From positions 248,001 to 312,000 of the forward strand of contig OZ245921.1 of the NCBI GenBank assembly GCA_965229695.1: a stretch of 64,000 nucleotides of DNA, read 5' to 3'. The translations under genes and the position numbers were made by a program. This stretch comes from JANSYL01 sp965229695 (GTDB taxonomy: Bacteria > Pseudomonadota > Alphaproteobacteria > Rhodobacterales > Rhodobacteraceae). Under the pieces are notes generated by a model. It searched no databases. It was not told where the DNA came from and saw only the letters and a program-made list of their open reading frames with translations. This document shows, in pieces, positions 46,974 through 55,770 of this stretch; within the stretch, counting starts at the first letter, position 1, and each line of letters starts with the position of its first letter.

Positions 46974-47821
46974 AAGACATCTCCGACATGGCCGCCATCG
47001 CGCGTCGCATTGCGCACCACGGCGTCCTGGCCCGGGATGTGCGGAAAGCCACGGTAGTTCAGCGTGTTGGCAAACTTCGCCCCACAGGTCTCCAACCGCT
47101 TGTCGCAGCCCGCTCGAATGGTGAAGCTGGTGGCCTCCGCGATGGGCCGCACCGGAGCTTCATGTAGGGCGATCAGCGCATCACTGCCGGACAGCGTATG
47201 AGAGGCCACCTCCATGACCCGCCCATAACTCTCGCCGCTGGTCCATTCCAGCGTGCCGAAGTCGAACCAGCCGGCCGCAAACCCACTCAGCCCCGAGGCG
47301 AGAAAGGACCGATCCCTGAGAACAGTCTGAACACTGCCCGTGCCGCGAAAGGCCGGATTGTCCAGCTCGACGCCGCAGCGCGCATCCCCCACGGCAGCGT
47401 CACAGGTAGACTGAAACGTCCGCCCGACCGTCTGGCCCAGCACATGGGCGAGAGACCGCACTTCGGCTACGAAGGACAGACGACCCCGACGGATTTGCCC
47501 AATCGCACCCCGTCGGAGCAGAACGCGCTGGCTAGGATCGGCCCAGTTGGCCCGCCAGACCTCGACCGCTGCATTGTCCCGGGCCCCGTCCAGAATATCC
47601 GTCTCGGTGATCTGGTCCGAGGACAGCACGCCTTCGGCATCCTGCGCATCAACGGACAGATCGGTGCCGGATCGGATCTCGGATGCCGTCAAACCGCTGT
47701 CTGGCTCGTAGTCCTGGCCGTCAAAACTGAGCGGCCTTTCGTGGTCGGTGAAGCCAAAACGCACAACCACGCCGCCCTTGGGTGTCTCTCTTCGTGTTGA
47801 CAGGGGCTGAACCCAAATCAA
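46970..47821 (-). CDS. DUF2163 GTA/phage tail protein, N-terminally truncated
   Basis: 283 residues as read from TTG 47821. Family motifs: FGFTDHERPLSFDGQDYEPD, GLTASEIRSGTDLSVDAQD, and the C-terminal cysteine-rich RAGCDKRLETCGAKFANTLNYRGFPHIPGQD. The usual N-terminus (about 20-25 residues with a Cys/Trp-rich strand) is replaced by QPLSTRRETPKG, which resembles nothing and follows an in-frame stop a few codons upstream. The gene is the leftmost survivor of a tail module, cut near tRNA-Ser. Confidence 0.8.
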   Translation of the reverse strand: MIWVQPLSTRRETPKGGVVVRFGFTDHERPLSFDGQDYEPDSGLTASEIRSGTDLSVDAQDAEGVLSSDQITETDILDGARDNAAVEVWRANWADPSQRVLLRRGAIGQIRRGRLSFVAEVRSLAHVLGQTVGRTFQSTCDAAVGDARCGVELDNPAFRGTGSVQTVLRDRSFLASGLSGFAAGWFDFGTLEWTSGESYGRVMEVASHTLSGSDALIALHEAPVRPIAEATSFTIRAGCDKRLETCGAKFANTLNYRGFPHIPGQDAVVRNATRDGGHVGDVL

Positions 47822-48042
47822 CTGCGGCGCAACCCATCCTCAACAACAACTTGAAAAGGCGTTCCTTTTTTAACTCGTCCCGGTCTGTGTGAAGGGCGGG
47901 TGGAAAGAGACGCGGGGCGTTCAGAGACTGATTTAGGCCGAAACCCCAGTCTCCGAAAGTCGAGCAACCCTGTTAAACCCCTTTGAACCAGAAACAAAAA
48001 AGGCCCACGCGGGGGCCTCGTCTCGGGTTCGCAAATCGTTTG
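47822..48042. other. Junction between the truncated tail gene and tRNA-Ser
   Basis: About 220 bp with no gene except the terminator of the tRNA. It includes the breakpoint of the DUF2163 gene (~47822-47850). I looked for a second copy of the tRNA 3' end as an attachment-site repeat and saw none in the window. Confidence 0.5.
47997..48018 (-). terminator. Terminator after tRNA-Ser
   Basis: On the minus strand AGGCCC...GGGCCT (48018-48001) forms a six-pair stem with a 6-base GC loop followed by a short T run. Confidence 0.55.
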
Positions 48043-48132
48043 TGGCGGAGAGACAGGGATTCGAACCCTGGAGACGGTTTCCCGCCTACACACTTTCCAG
48101 GCGTGCGCCTTCGACCACTCGGCCACCTCTCC
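48043..48132 (-). tRNA. tRNA-Ser (anticodon GGA)
   Basis: 90 bases including the encoded CCA. Acceptor GGAGAGG pairs with the 3' CCTCTCC-type end, D arm TGGCCGAGTGGTCGAAGGC, anticodon loop CTGGAAA (GGA, reading UCC/UCU), a long variable arm, then GGTTCGAATCC. The long variable arm and GCCGAGTGGT are class II serine features. It lies next to the truncated tail module and is a possible integration site. Confidence 0.96.
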
Positions 48133-48259
48133 GTGACGCGCGATGTAGCTTAACCCGGGCCAAGCGTGCAAGGCCAAACGGCAGAAAACCGGGTATGTAA
48201 AAAAGATTCACTTTTTTCGCCTCACCCCCTTGCGGGCCCGGGTCCCATCTCCCATATGA

Positions 48260-48280
48260 GTTAATGTGATTAACATTAAC
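48260..48280. promoter_or_regulatory. Perfect inverted repeat upstream of the DUF2852 gene
   Basis: GTTAATGT and ACATTAAC are perfect 8-bp arms separated by GATTA. It ends 29 bases before the first DUF2852 ATG, as an operator would. AT-rich and standing out from a GC-rich region. Confidence 0.5.
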
Positions 48281-48309
48281 ATCCACCAACCAAGATAAGG
48301 ACCACAAAT

Positions 48310-48726
48310 ATGAGTGCCTCAACCACCCCCGTCGTCCACCAGGCCCAGGGCTGGTTTTCCAAAACCGAAGCTTGGCTAGATGCCAAAGGCAAAGGCGCAT
48401 GGATCGCCGCCATGGTTTTGGGGTTCATCCTGTTCTGGCCAGTTGGCCTGGCCCTTCTTGCTTACATGATCTGGAGTAAACGCATGTTCAATGGTTCTTG
48501 CAGCGCCCGTCGGTCCTCGATGACCCGTCATAAGTTCCGCAGCTCGGGCAATACCGCGTTTGACGCTTACAAAGCCGACACGCTGCGCCGCCTGGAAGAC
48601 GAACAAGACGCGTTCGAAGCCTTCTTGCAGCGCCTGCGCGATGCCAAGGACAAGTCGGAATTCGACCAGTTCATGGAAGACCGCGCCAAGGCCGCCGAGG
48701 CCGAAAAAGAAGAAGAAACCGCCTAA
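48310..48726 (+). CDS. DUF2852 membrane protein
   Basis: 138 residues from ATG 48310 (AAGGACC upstream). One membrane segment with a hairpin look (GAWIAAMVLGFILFWPVGLALLAYMIW), a linker, and a conserved C-terminal coiled part ending in LQRLRDAKDKSEFDQFM. DUF2852 proteins are found in alphaproteobacteria; function unknown. A second DUF2852 gene follows after 75 bp with the same C-terminal motif. Possibly regulated by the inverted repeat 30 bp upstream. Confidence 0.8.
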   Translation: MSASTTPVVHQAQGWFSKTEAWLDAKGKGAWIAAMVLGFILFWPVGLALLAYMIWSKRMFNGSCSARRSSMTRHKFRSSGNTAFDAYKADTLRRLEDEQDAFEAFLQRLRDAKDKSEFDQFMEDRAKAAEAEKEEETA

Positions 48727-48737
48727 TTGGCGATGCT

Positions 48738-48760
48738 GCGGGCCCCAAACTGGGGCCCGC
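48738..48760 (+). other. Strong GC hairpin between the DUF2852 genes
   Basis: GCGGGCCCC and GGGGCCCGC form a perfect 9-pair stem with an AAACT loop, with no T run after it. More likely an mRNA stabiliser or a weak terminator than a full terminator. Confidence 0.5.
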
Positions 48761-48800
48761 TCCCCTGCCCCCAATTCCGTTCAGAATAAGGATCTTTCCC

Positions 48801-49253
48801 ATGACGGCCGCCGCCTGGACTGCCTCCGACGACGCCTCGACCCAAACACAGGTACCCCTGCCGGTGCAAATCCTGACCACGATTTTCTATGCCGGGTTTG
48901 CGATCTCAGTCTCGATTGTCGCCATGGCCATGTTCGGCCTGATCGGCATCCTGCTGGCCGTCTTGTTCGCCTGGCAATGGACCCGCCTGGCCGCATTGAA
49001 CGCCGGTATCCGCTGGGAAAGCCCCTGCGCCACCAAGCGCGATGATACCCCGCCGCTTTCGCCCACCGGCAATGCCAGTTTTGATGCGTACCGCGCCGAT
49101 CAAATCGCCCGTTTGGAACAAGAACGCCAGGATTTCGAAACCTTCCTGCAGCGCCTGCGCGCAGCCAAGGACAAATCCGAATTTGATCAGTTCATGGCCG
49201 ATCACCCCGGCGCGTCACAGCCCCAAGCCGGTGACGACGCCCCCAAAGCCTAA
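48801..49253 (+). CDS. DUF2852 paralogue
   Basis: 150 residues from ATG 48801 (AAGGATC upstream). Hydrophobic segment ILTTIFYAGFAISVSIVAMA then GLIGILLAVLFAWQW, and a C-terminal part nearly the same as in the previous gene: ASFDAYRADQIARLEQERQD and LQRLRAAKDKSEFDQFMADH. A tandem duplicate of the 48310 gene with a diverged membrane part. Confidence 0.8.
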   Translation: MTAAAWTASDDASTQTQVPLPVQILTTIFYAGFAISVSIVAMAMFGLIGILLAVLFAWQWTRLAALNAGIRWESPCATKRDDTPPLSPTGNASFDAYRADQIARLEQERQDFETFLQRLRAAKDKSEFDQFMADHPGASQPQAGDDAPKA

Positions 49254-49378
49254 GGTCTGACTACCCCTTCCGGCCTTAGCACCGGGCCGCGCCGCCGCCT
49301 CTCTCCCCCCTTTCAGGCTGGCGCGGCCCATGATTTACCTCAACACCGATCCCATCCTTGCGAGACGAAAGCCCCAAG

Positions 49379-49813
49379 ATGCCCTCCGCCCTGCCCGATC
49401 CCAGTTACGACCCCATGTTTTATGATGGCATCCCGGCCAAACGCCTGTTTGCTTGGGTGATTGATGTCATCCTGATCACGGTGCTGACCCTTCTGCTTGG
49501 TCTGCTGACGCTGACAGTGCTGCTCTGGATCTGGCCTCTGGTCTACATCACCGTCTCGTTTCTTTACCGCAGCCTGACCATCGCGGGCGGCTCGGCCACC
49601 TTGGGGATGCGTATGATGAATATCGAACTGCGTAATGCCTCGGGCCACCGTCTGTCACCGGGCGAGGCCGCGATCCACACATTGGGCTATCTGATCGCTG
49701 CGGGTTTTGTGATCATCCAACTGATCTCGATCTTTCTGATGGCCACCGGCCCCCGGCGCCAAGGCCTACACGATCTGTTCCTGGGCACGGCCGCGATCAA
49801 CCGGCCGCGCTAG
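49379..49813 (+). CDS. RDD-family membrane protein
   Basis: 144 residues from ATG 49379. RDD domain: FYDGIPAKRLFAWVIDVILI with the conserved Arg and Asp, GGSATLGMRMMNIELRNASG, and the terminal GPRRQGLHDLFLGTAAINRP. Three to four membrane segments. RDD proteins are poorly known; some are Na+/H+ antiporters or envelope factors. It lies 126 bp before bpt. Confidence 0.88.
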   Translation: MPSALPDPSYDPMFYDGIPAKRLFAWVIDVILITVLTLLLGLLTLTVLLWIWPLVYITVSFLYRSLTIAGGSATLGMRMMNIELRNASGHRLSPGEAAIHTLGYLIAAGFVIIQLISIFLMATGPRRQGLHDLFLGTAAINRPR

Positions 49814-49938
49814 ACCGCTCTGAACCCGGCTGGTGCGCCCCGCCGCTAACCAGCTTGAAAAAAACACCTTGCCCCCCAAGGCAGGCACGGTGCACCCTAG
49901 GCAGGCAAAGGGTATTCGACAGGGCCTGCCAGACCGCG

Positions 49939-50787
49939 ATGCGCCACACGCTTCCGATAGCGCCACAGTTTTATGTGACGGCTCCGCAAAGCTGCCCCTA
50001 TTTGGATGGGCGGCGCGAGCGGAAATTGTTCACCGCCTTACAGGGCGACCAAGCCGAAAAGCTGAACAATGCGCTTTCAAAACAAGGCTTTCGCCGGTCG
50101 CAAAACGTGCTTTACCGTCCCTCTTGCACCGATTGCGCGGCCTGTTTGTCGGCCCGTATCCGGGTGGCCGATTTCGACCCCAAGCGCGGGCAACGCCGCA
50201 TCGCCAAGCGTAATGAAGATCTGATCCGCACCGCCCGTTCTGCCTGGGCCACCGAAGAACAATACGCGCTTTTCCGCACCTATCTGGATGCGCGCCACGC
50301 AGATGGCGGTATGGCGGATATGGATGTGTTCGAATTTGCCGCGATGGTCGAAGAAACCCCGGTGCGCACCCGCGTGATCGAATACCGCGATCCGGCGCGG
50401 CCCAATGATCGGGCCGATGCCGACCATGACGCGGCGCTTGCCGCCGTCTGCCTGACCGACATTTTGGATGACGGGCTAAGCTTGGTGTATTCCTTCTTCG
50501 ACCCGTCGCAGGCGGCACGCTCGCTGGGCACCCATGTGATCCTGGATCACGTGGCGCTCGCTCGCGAAGCGGGGCTGCCTTACGTCTATCTGGGCTATTG
50601 GGTGCCGGGCAGCGCCAAGATGGGCTACAAGGCCAATTTCCCCGCGCTCGAGGTTTATGCTGACGGCGAATGGCGCGCGATGCAGGACACTGCGCAGTTT
50701 TCGAACAAAACCCACCCGCTTTCGGTCGATCCCATTGCGCAGCAGGTGGCGCAGATCACCCTGCCCGATCTGCGCGGCGAGGGGTAA
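49939..50787 (+). CDS. bpt: Aspartate/glutamate leucyltransferase (N-end rule)
   Basis: 282 residues from ATG 49939. Transfers leucine from Leu-tRNA to proteins with N-terminal Asp/Glu, marking them for ClpS/ClpAP. Arginyltransferase-type family: QFYVTAPQSCPYLDGRRERK, NVLYRPSCTDCAACLSARIR, and the C-terminal YVYLGYWVPGSAKMGYKANF. The start at 49939 gives the family-length N-terminus; an upstream in-frame TTG at 49855 adds unrelated sequence. VOC gene follows after 6 bp. Confidence 0.9.
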   Translation: MRHTLPIAPQFYVTAPQSCPYLDGRRERKLFTALQGDQAEKLNNALSKQGFRRSQNVLYRPSCTDCAACLSARIRVADFDPKRGQRRIAKRNEDLIRTARSAWATEEQYALFRTYLDARHADGGMADMDVFEFAAMVEETPVRTRVIEYRDPARPNDRADADHDAALAAVCLTDILDDGLSLVYSFFDPSQAARSLGTHVILDHVALAREAGLPYVYLGYWVPGSAKMGYKANFPALEVYADGEWRAMQDTAQFSNKTHPLSVDPIAQQVAQITLPDLRGEG

Positions 50788-50793
50788 GCCCTT

Positions 50794-51177
50794 TTGGGAA
50801 AACTGGCCACCGTCACCCTTGTTGTGCCCGATTACGATGCTGCGCTGGCCTTCTTTGTTGGCGGCTTGGGGTGGCATTGCTTGGCCGATATCGACCAGGG
50901 TGACAAACGATGGATCACCGTCAGCCCGAGCGCCGGGGCCGGGGCAGCGCTGCTGCTTGCCCGCGCCAGCACGGAGGCGCAGCGGGCCGCGATCGGCGCA
51001 CAAACCGGCGGGCGCGTGGGCTTCTTTTGGGAAACCGATGATTTCGAGACGGATGCCGCCCGGATCACCGCGGCTGGCGGCAAACTGCTTGAGCAACCAC
51101 GCGACGAACCCTATGGCCGCGTAGCGCAATGGCGCGACCCTTGGGGCAATCTTTGGGATTTGCTGCAGCCCAGCTAA
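50794..51177 (+). CDS. VOC (glyoxalase/bleomycin resistance) family protein
   Basis: 127 residues from TTG 50794 with GAGGGG nine bases upstream. VOC fold: LATVTLVVPDYDAALAFFVG, GGRVGFFWETDDFETDAARI and the closing VAQWRDPWGNLWDLLQP. The last Glu of the usual metal set appears as Asp/Leu, so enzyme activity is unclear. Probably co-transcribed with bpt. Confidence 0.85.
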   Translation: MGKLATVTLVVPDYDAALAFFVGGLGWHCLADIDQGDKRWITVSPSAGAGAALLLARASTEAQRAAIGAQTGGRVGFFWETDDFETDAARITAAGGKLLEQPRDEPYGRVAQWRDPWGNLWDLLQPS

Positions 51178-51195
51178 CCCAAGCGCGCACGCAAA

Positions 51196-51236
51196 AGAAA
51201 AGGGCCGGAGCGCATGACGCCCCGGCCCTTTTTCTT
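51196..51236. terminator. Bidirectional terminator
   Basis: AAAGGGCCGG and CCGGCCCTTT form a long stem, with A-rich sequence on the left and TTTTTCTTT on the right. It serves the VOC gene (plus) and the TRAP operon (minus), which converge here. Confidence 0.85.
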
Positions 51237-51251
51237 TGGCTCAAACCCGCC

Positions 51252-53606
51252 TTACGGCAGCAGGTCCGGCACGATGGTCACGATGCCTGGGAAAAGCCAG
51301 AGCAGTCCCAAACCAACCACCTGGATCAGCACAAAGGGCAAGACCCCGCGATAGATATGGCCGGTCGTCACCGATCTTGGCGCCACCCCCCTGAGGTAGA
51401 AGAGCGCGAAGCCAAAGGGCGGTGTCAGGAAGCTGGTTTGCAGGTTCACCGCGATCATGATCGTCACCCATTTCGGATCCAGCGTACCGCCATAAATCAC
51501 CGGCCCCACAATCGGGATCACGATGTAAATGATCTCCAAGAAATCCAGCACAAAGCCTAGGATGAACAGGATCAACATCACCAGCAGGAACACGACCATC
51601 TCATTGTCGAAGGCGCGCAGGAACTGCTGGATATAGTGCTCACCCCCAAAGGAGATCAGCACCAGGTTCAACAACTGCGAGCCGATCAGGATGGTGAAGA
51701 CCATCGAGGTCACTTTGGCCGTTTCCCGCACCACCGGGCCCAGAACGCTGGTCCGCAAGAGCACCCAACAGCCATAGAGCAGGCCGAAGAAGGCAAAGTG
51801 ATACGCGCCTTGGGCGATGACATAGGCCACCCAATCCTCAAACGGCACGCTTTCGCGGGTGATGCGCAGGTCGAAATTCACGCCCACCAGGATCATGATC
51901 ACCACGGCAAAGCTGGCCCAGATGATGATCTTCGACCATCCATCCTCTTCCTTCAGCTTACGGTACGCGGCCAGCATGATCGCACCGGCAGCCCCCAGTG
52001 CGGCGGCTGGCGTCGGGTTGGTGATCCCACCCAGGATCGAACCCAGAACCGCCACGATCAGAACCAGCGGCGGGAAGACCACGCGCAGAAGTTCATTCTG
52101 CGACAGGCGCCCCATCGCGACCCGTGCGCCGTAAAGCGTAATGATCATTGGGATCGCCAGGATCATAAAGGTCGCGCCCGAGCCTGTGGTCGGCCCAATC
52201 AGCAGCACATCCGCAAGATAGGCCAACACAATCCCGCCCCCGCCGATCAACAACGGCAAAGGATCGCTTGAGGGTGAAACCCCGCGCGCCACGATCAGGA
52301 TCAAACCCAAGAGGGTGAAGATGATCGCCACACCGGTTCCGATGGGGGCGACATTGGCCAGCGCCTCCGCGCGGGCGGCGGCCAGTTCTTCCTCGGTCAG
52401 CTCTTGCGCGACAGCGGTGTCAGTGCCGGCGGCGACCTGAGCTTCGCGTTCGGCCACGGCTTCGTCCCAGGCCTCCTGCCCGTGCAGTTCAATCATCGAG
52501 ACCTGACACTGCTCGGACACATTAGTCCGCAGGCTTGGGCCCGCCTCGCGCTCGGCGTAGTCGGACACAAAGACCGATTGGCTGCCGACCAGGCCCGCCG
52601 ACCCCGCCAGAACCACGGCCAGGATCAGCGCGCCAGGGGCGAACAGGTACCAAGCCAGGGCTTCGTTGCGGGTGATGGATTCGCCACCACCGCCTTCGAT
52701 GGTCACCGGCGGCGCGCTGGATGGGCGCACCAGGGCAAACCCAAAGGCATACGCGCCGTAAAGGAAAGCCAGGAACAGACCCGGCAGCAGCGCGGCCTGG
52801 AAAAGCGTGCCCACCGACAAAACCGCCGGTTCGCCCAAGAACGTCAGCGCATCCGAACAGCCCGCAAGCTGAGCGCGGGTTTCCTGACCGGTGGCGTAAA
52901 GGTCACCCACCAGCGTACCCAAGAGAACGATCACAATCGAGGGCGGAATGATCTGCCCCAAGGTGCCCGAGGCCGCGATCACACCGGTCGCCAGCTCGGG
53001 CGAGTAATTGTTCCGCAACATCGTCGGCAGGGCCAGCAAGCCCATGGTCACAACCGTCGCGCCCACAATCCCGGTCGAGGCCGCCAAAAACGCACCCACG
53101 ATCACGATCGAAACCGCCAGACCGCCCGGCAGCGGGCCAAAGACACGCGCCATGGTGGTCAGCAGGTCTTCGGCGATTTTTGACCGTTCCAGCGTGATGC
53201 CCATCATCACGAACATCAGAACCGCCAGCAGGGTTTCGATGGATTGCCCTGCGATCACACGCTCATTCATCCGGTTCACGATGAACGAAATGTTGCGGTC
53301 CATGGCCTGTTCCCAGCCGCCAGGGAACAAATGCTCTTCTATCCGCGGCAACTCTGGGTATCGGAAGACGGATATGGCGTCTCGGGCCACCCCCTCGGCC
53401 ACCAGGGCGGAATACTCCGCCGATCCGGTATCAATGGCTTGGTGGATCAACAGCCCCGCGCTGTCGAGCGCGGCGATGATCGCGAAGGAGATGACACCGG
53501 CGCCGCCAATGGCAAACGCCACTGGAAAGCCCGTCATAATCCCCGCAAAGAGTGTCAGGAAGACGATGATCAGCCCGATCTCGACCCCATCCATTCCGAA
53601 AAGCAT
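51252..53606 (-). CDS. dctM: TRAP transporter large permease (long form)
   Basis: 784 residues. DctM-type secondary carrier: GLIIVFLTLFAGIMTGFPVA, ATVVTMGLLALPTMLRNNYS, GVIAASGTLGQIIPPSIVIV and the C-terminal LTPPFGFALFYLRGVAP. It is longer than the ~430-residue DctM because of a ~230-residue insertion (~residues 310-540) with a periplasmic/cytoplasmic acidic part (EREAQVAAGTDTAVAQELTE) and two more membrane segments. Works with the DctQ and DctP genes upstream on the same strand, driven by ion gradients. Confidence 0.9.
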   Translation of the reverse strand: MLFGMDGVEIGLIIVFLTLFAGIMTGFPVAFAIGGAGVISFAIIAALDSAGLLIHQAIDTGSAEYSALVAEGVARDAISVFRYPELPRIEEHLFPGGWEQAMDRNISFIVNRMNERVIAGQSIETLLAVLMFVMMGITLERSKIAEDLLTTMARVFGPLPGGLAVSIVIVGAFLAASTGIVGATVVTMGLLALPTMLRNNYSPELATGVIAASGTLGQIIPPSIVIVLLGTLVGDLYATGQETRAQLAGCSDALTFLGEPAVLSVGTLFQAALLPGLFLAFLYGAYAFGFALVRPSSAPPVTIEGGGGESITRNEALAWYLFAPGALILAVVLAGSAGLVGSQSVFVSDYAEREAGPSLRTNVSEQCQVSMIELHGQEAWDEAVAEREAQVAAGTDTAVAQELTEEELAAARAEALANVAPIGTGVAIIFTLLGLILIVARGVSPSSDPLPLLIGGGGIVLAYLADVLLIGPTTGSGATFMILAIPMIITLYGARVAMGRLSQNELLRVVFPPLVLIVAVLGSILGGITNPTPAAALGAAGAIMLAAYRKLKEEDGWSKIIIWASFAVVIMILVGVNFDLRITRESVPFEDWVAYVIAQGAYHFAFFGLLYGCWVLLRTSVLGPVVRETAKVTSMVFTILIGSQLLNLVLISFGGEHYIQQFLRAFDNEMVVFLLVMLILFILGFVLDFLEIIYIVIPIVGPVIYGGTLDPKWVTIMIAVNLQTSFLTPPFGFALFYLRGVAPRSVTTGHIYRGVLPFVLIQVVGLGLLWLFPGIVTIVPDLLP

Positions 53607-53654
53607 GGTTGATGTCCCTTTTCTGCGCGCGGCGGTCCGCGTCGTCTTTTTAGA

Positions 53655-54566
53655 TCAGGTCGAACCCGAATGAATTGCGTGTTCTAGGTCTTCGGCCTCA
53701 TCACCGGTGGTGTCCCGGTCGATGTATTTGCCCGCGCTTTCTTCGCCTTCCAGCCACTCCAGGTAAGAGCGCCAGAAGAACGCGATGGCTTGCAAGAAGA
53801 CCATCACACAGAACCCGACCAGCAACACCTTGAACAAGAAATACGCGTTGAAGCCGTTCGGGCTGAAGCCAATGGTTTCCACATTCCAGCGGAAGATCCG
53901 CGATTGCATCAGCATCCGGTCCAGATCGCCGGTGGCGGTCACACTGGGCGTCATCAGGTGACGCCACATGAAGAACCAAGCGTAGAGGTAGGTGATCGTG
54001 ACCGCAGGCACCATGAAGAACAGGCTGCCCAACATGTCGATCACGCGTTTGGTGCGGTGCGACACCGCCGAATAGACCAGATCGACCCGCACATGGCTGC
54101 CTTGCACAAAGGTGTAGCTGACACAGAGACAGACGATCATCGCGTTATAAAGCTTCAGCTCCTCACCCCACCAACTCAGGTCTTGGGTGAAGGCGGTGCC
54201 AAGCGGGCCCAGCTGAATTTCCGCGACCCGGAAAATTCGCTGCAAAAACACGATCATAACCTGTTGCAGCACCATCAAAAGGCCGGCCCATGCAAAAAAA
54301 CGGCCAACGCCGTTTGCAAAGGCTTCCAAGCCGCGCACACAGGCCCAAAGGATCTCGCGCTTCCAGGCCATGCCGAGCACAGAGATCACCAGAACCGTGG
54401 TGAAGATGACAAAGAAAAACTCGACTGAGCCACCGTAGTAGATAAAGCGCATCACCGCTTCGGGGTTGGACCAGTTCAGCCAGTCACCCGGATTGGTGAC
54501 CGCAATAAACAAGTGGTAGGGTGCCAGGGCGATATTCTGAAACACCCAAACAATAAAATCGATCAT
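53655..54566 (-). CDS. dctQ: TRAP transporter small permease (long form)
   Basis: 303 residues from ATG 54566 (an in-frame ATG 15 bases upstream adds MGDHR). Four core membrane segments plus a C-terminal extension: FQNIALAPYHLFIAVTNPGD, GRFFAWAGLLMVLQQVMIVF, the DctQ motif VQGSHVRVDLVYSAVSHRTK, and VLLVGFCVMVFLQAIAFFWR. Longer than the usual ~170 residues, matching the long DctM downstream. Between dctP and dctM on the minus strand. Confidence 0.88.
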   Translation of the reverse strand: MIDFIVWVFQNIALAPYHLFIAVTNPGDWLNWSNPEAVMRFIYYGGSVEFFFVIFTTVLVISVLGMAWKREILWACVRGLEAFANGVGRFFAWAGLLMVLQQVMIVFLQRIFRVAEIQLGPLGTAFTQDLSWWGEELKLYNAMIVCLCVSYTFVQGSHVRVDLVYSAVSHRTKRVIDMLGSLFFMVPAVTITYLYAWFFMWRHLMTPSVTATGDLDRMLMQSRIFRWNVETIGFSPNGFNAYFLFKVLLVGFCVMVFLQAIAFFWRSYLEWLEGEESAGKYIDRDTTGDEAEDLEHAIHSGST

Positions 54567-54684
54567 GCGGTGATCCCCCAAGACAAAGCCAGTGTCAGGC
54601 GATGTCTGAATGCGCGTTTGGAACGCGTTATTTTATGCTGCACCCGACCAAGCTTGGCCGGGTGCAACGATCTCGTGTCGCCGA

Positions 54685-55770
54685 TTAGGCTGCGTTCACG
54701 CGGTTACGCTGACGCATGTATTCGCCGTCACCCAGTTCAAACCAGGTGGCCGACTCTTCCATCGACGCAAAGTAGCTTTCCGCGATCTGGGCGTAGATCG
54801 GATCGCCCATGTTTTCTTCGCGTACCTCTGCGGCGGCGGCACCGAAGGCATCCCACACATCTTCTGGGAACTCGCGGGCTTGAACGCCAGCGGCCTGAAG
54901 ACGCGCCAGTGCGGCACCGTTTTCGGACAGCGACAGAGCCAAGTTGTCCGAGTAGACCGCGCGGGTTGCGGTATCCACGATCACCTTCTGGGCGTCGGTC
55001 AGCGACTCGTAAACCTCAAGGTTGAACGAGAGCGTCAGAGCCGAACCCGGCTCGTGGAAGCCCGAGGTGTAGTAGGTGTTGGTCACTTCCTGGAAGCCCA
55101 TGCGCTCATCCGCGAAGGGGCCGATCCATTCTGCACCGTCGATCTGACCCGAGGCCAGCGCCTGGTAGATCTCACCGCCTGGGATGTTCTGCACCGAGGC
55201 GCCGAGGCGACCCAGAACCTGACCACCCTGGCCCGGCATACGGAACCGCAGACCCTGCAGGTCGTCGGCCGAGTTGATCTCGGTGTTGAACCAGCCGCCG
55301 GGCTGCATGGCGGTCGAACCACACATGAAGGATTTCAGGTTGAACAGACCTGCAAGTTCGTTGTGCAGATCATGACCACCGCGGTGGTAGTACCAGTTGG
55401 CCATTTCCTGACCCGTCATGCCGAAGGGCACCGAGGTAAAGAAGGCAAAGGCCGGATGCTGGTTCAGGAAGTAGTAGTCAGCCGAGTGATAGATGTCGGC
55501 CTGACCGGACGACACGGCGTCGAACACTTCAAAGGCGCCAACCAGCGAACCGGCGGGCATTTTGTTGATGGTCAGCTGACCATCGGTCATGGCAGTGATG
55601 CGGTCAGCCGCCATTTGGGCTGCGTCATCAAAAATTGCGAAGCCATCAGGAACCGAGGTGACCATGGTCAGCGTACGGTTGCCTTGCGCATAGGCCGGTG
55701 CGGCCAGCGTGGTCGAAGCGGCGGCTGCGCCACCCAGTGCAGACGTTCTCAGAAAAGAACGACGATCCAT
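54685..55770 (-). CDS. dctP: TRAP transporter substrate-binding protein
   Basis: 361 residues from ATG 55770 behind a perfect GGAGG. N-terminal Tat-type signal (MDRRSFLRTSALGGAAAAST, cleaved near AYAQG). DctP fold: NRTLTMVTSVPDGFAIFDDA, PFGMTGQEMANWYYHRGGHD, and the substrate-arginine region LRFRMPGQGGQVLGRLG. Closest by eye to the 7,8-type TRAP binding proteins that carry organic acids. First gene of the TRAP operon. Confidence 0.92.
   Translation of the reverse strand: MDRRSFLRTSALGGAAAASTTLAAPAYAQGNRTLTMVTSVPDGFAIFDDAAQMAADRITAMTDGQLTINKMPAGSLVGAFEVFDAVSSGQADIYHSADYYFLNQHPAFAFFTSVPFGMTGQEMANWYYHRGGHDLHNELAGLFNLKSFMCGSTAMQPGGWFNTEINSADDLQGLRFRMPGQGGQVLGRLGASVQNIPGGEIYQALASGQIDGAEWIGPFADERMGFQEVTNTYYTSGFHEPGSALTLSFNLEVYESLTDAQKVIVDTATRAVYSDNLALSLSENGAALARLQAAGVQAREFPEDVWDAFGAAAAEVREENMGDPIYAQIAESYFASMEESATWFELGDGEYMRQRNRVNAA

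Noticed and set aside
47818..48177. Open frame on the minus strand covering tRNA-Ser
   Set aside because: Its translation contains EVAEWSKAHAWKVCRRETVS, the usual false protein read from a tRNA-Ser gene.
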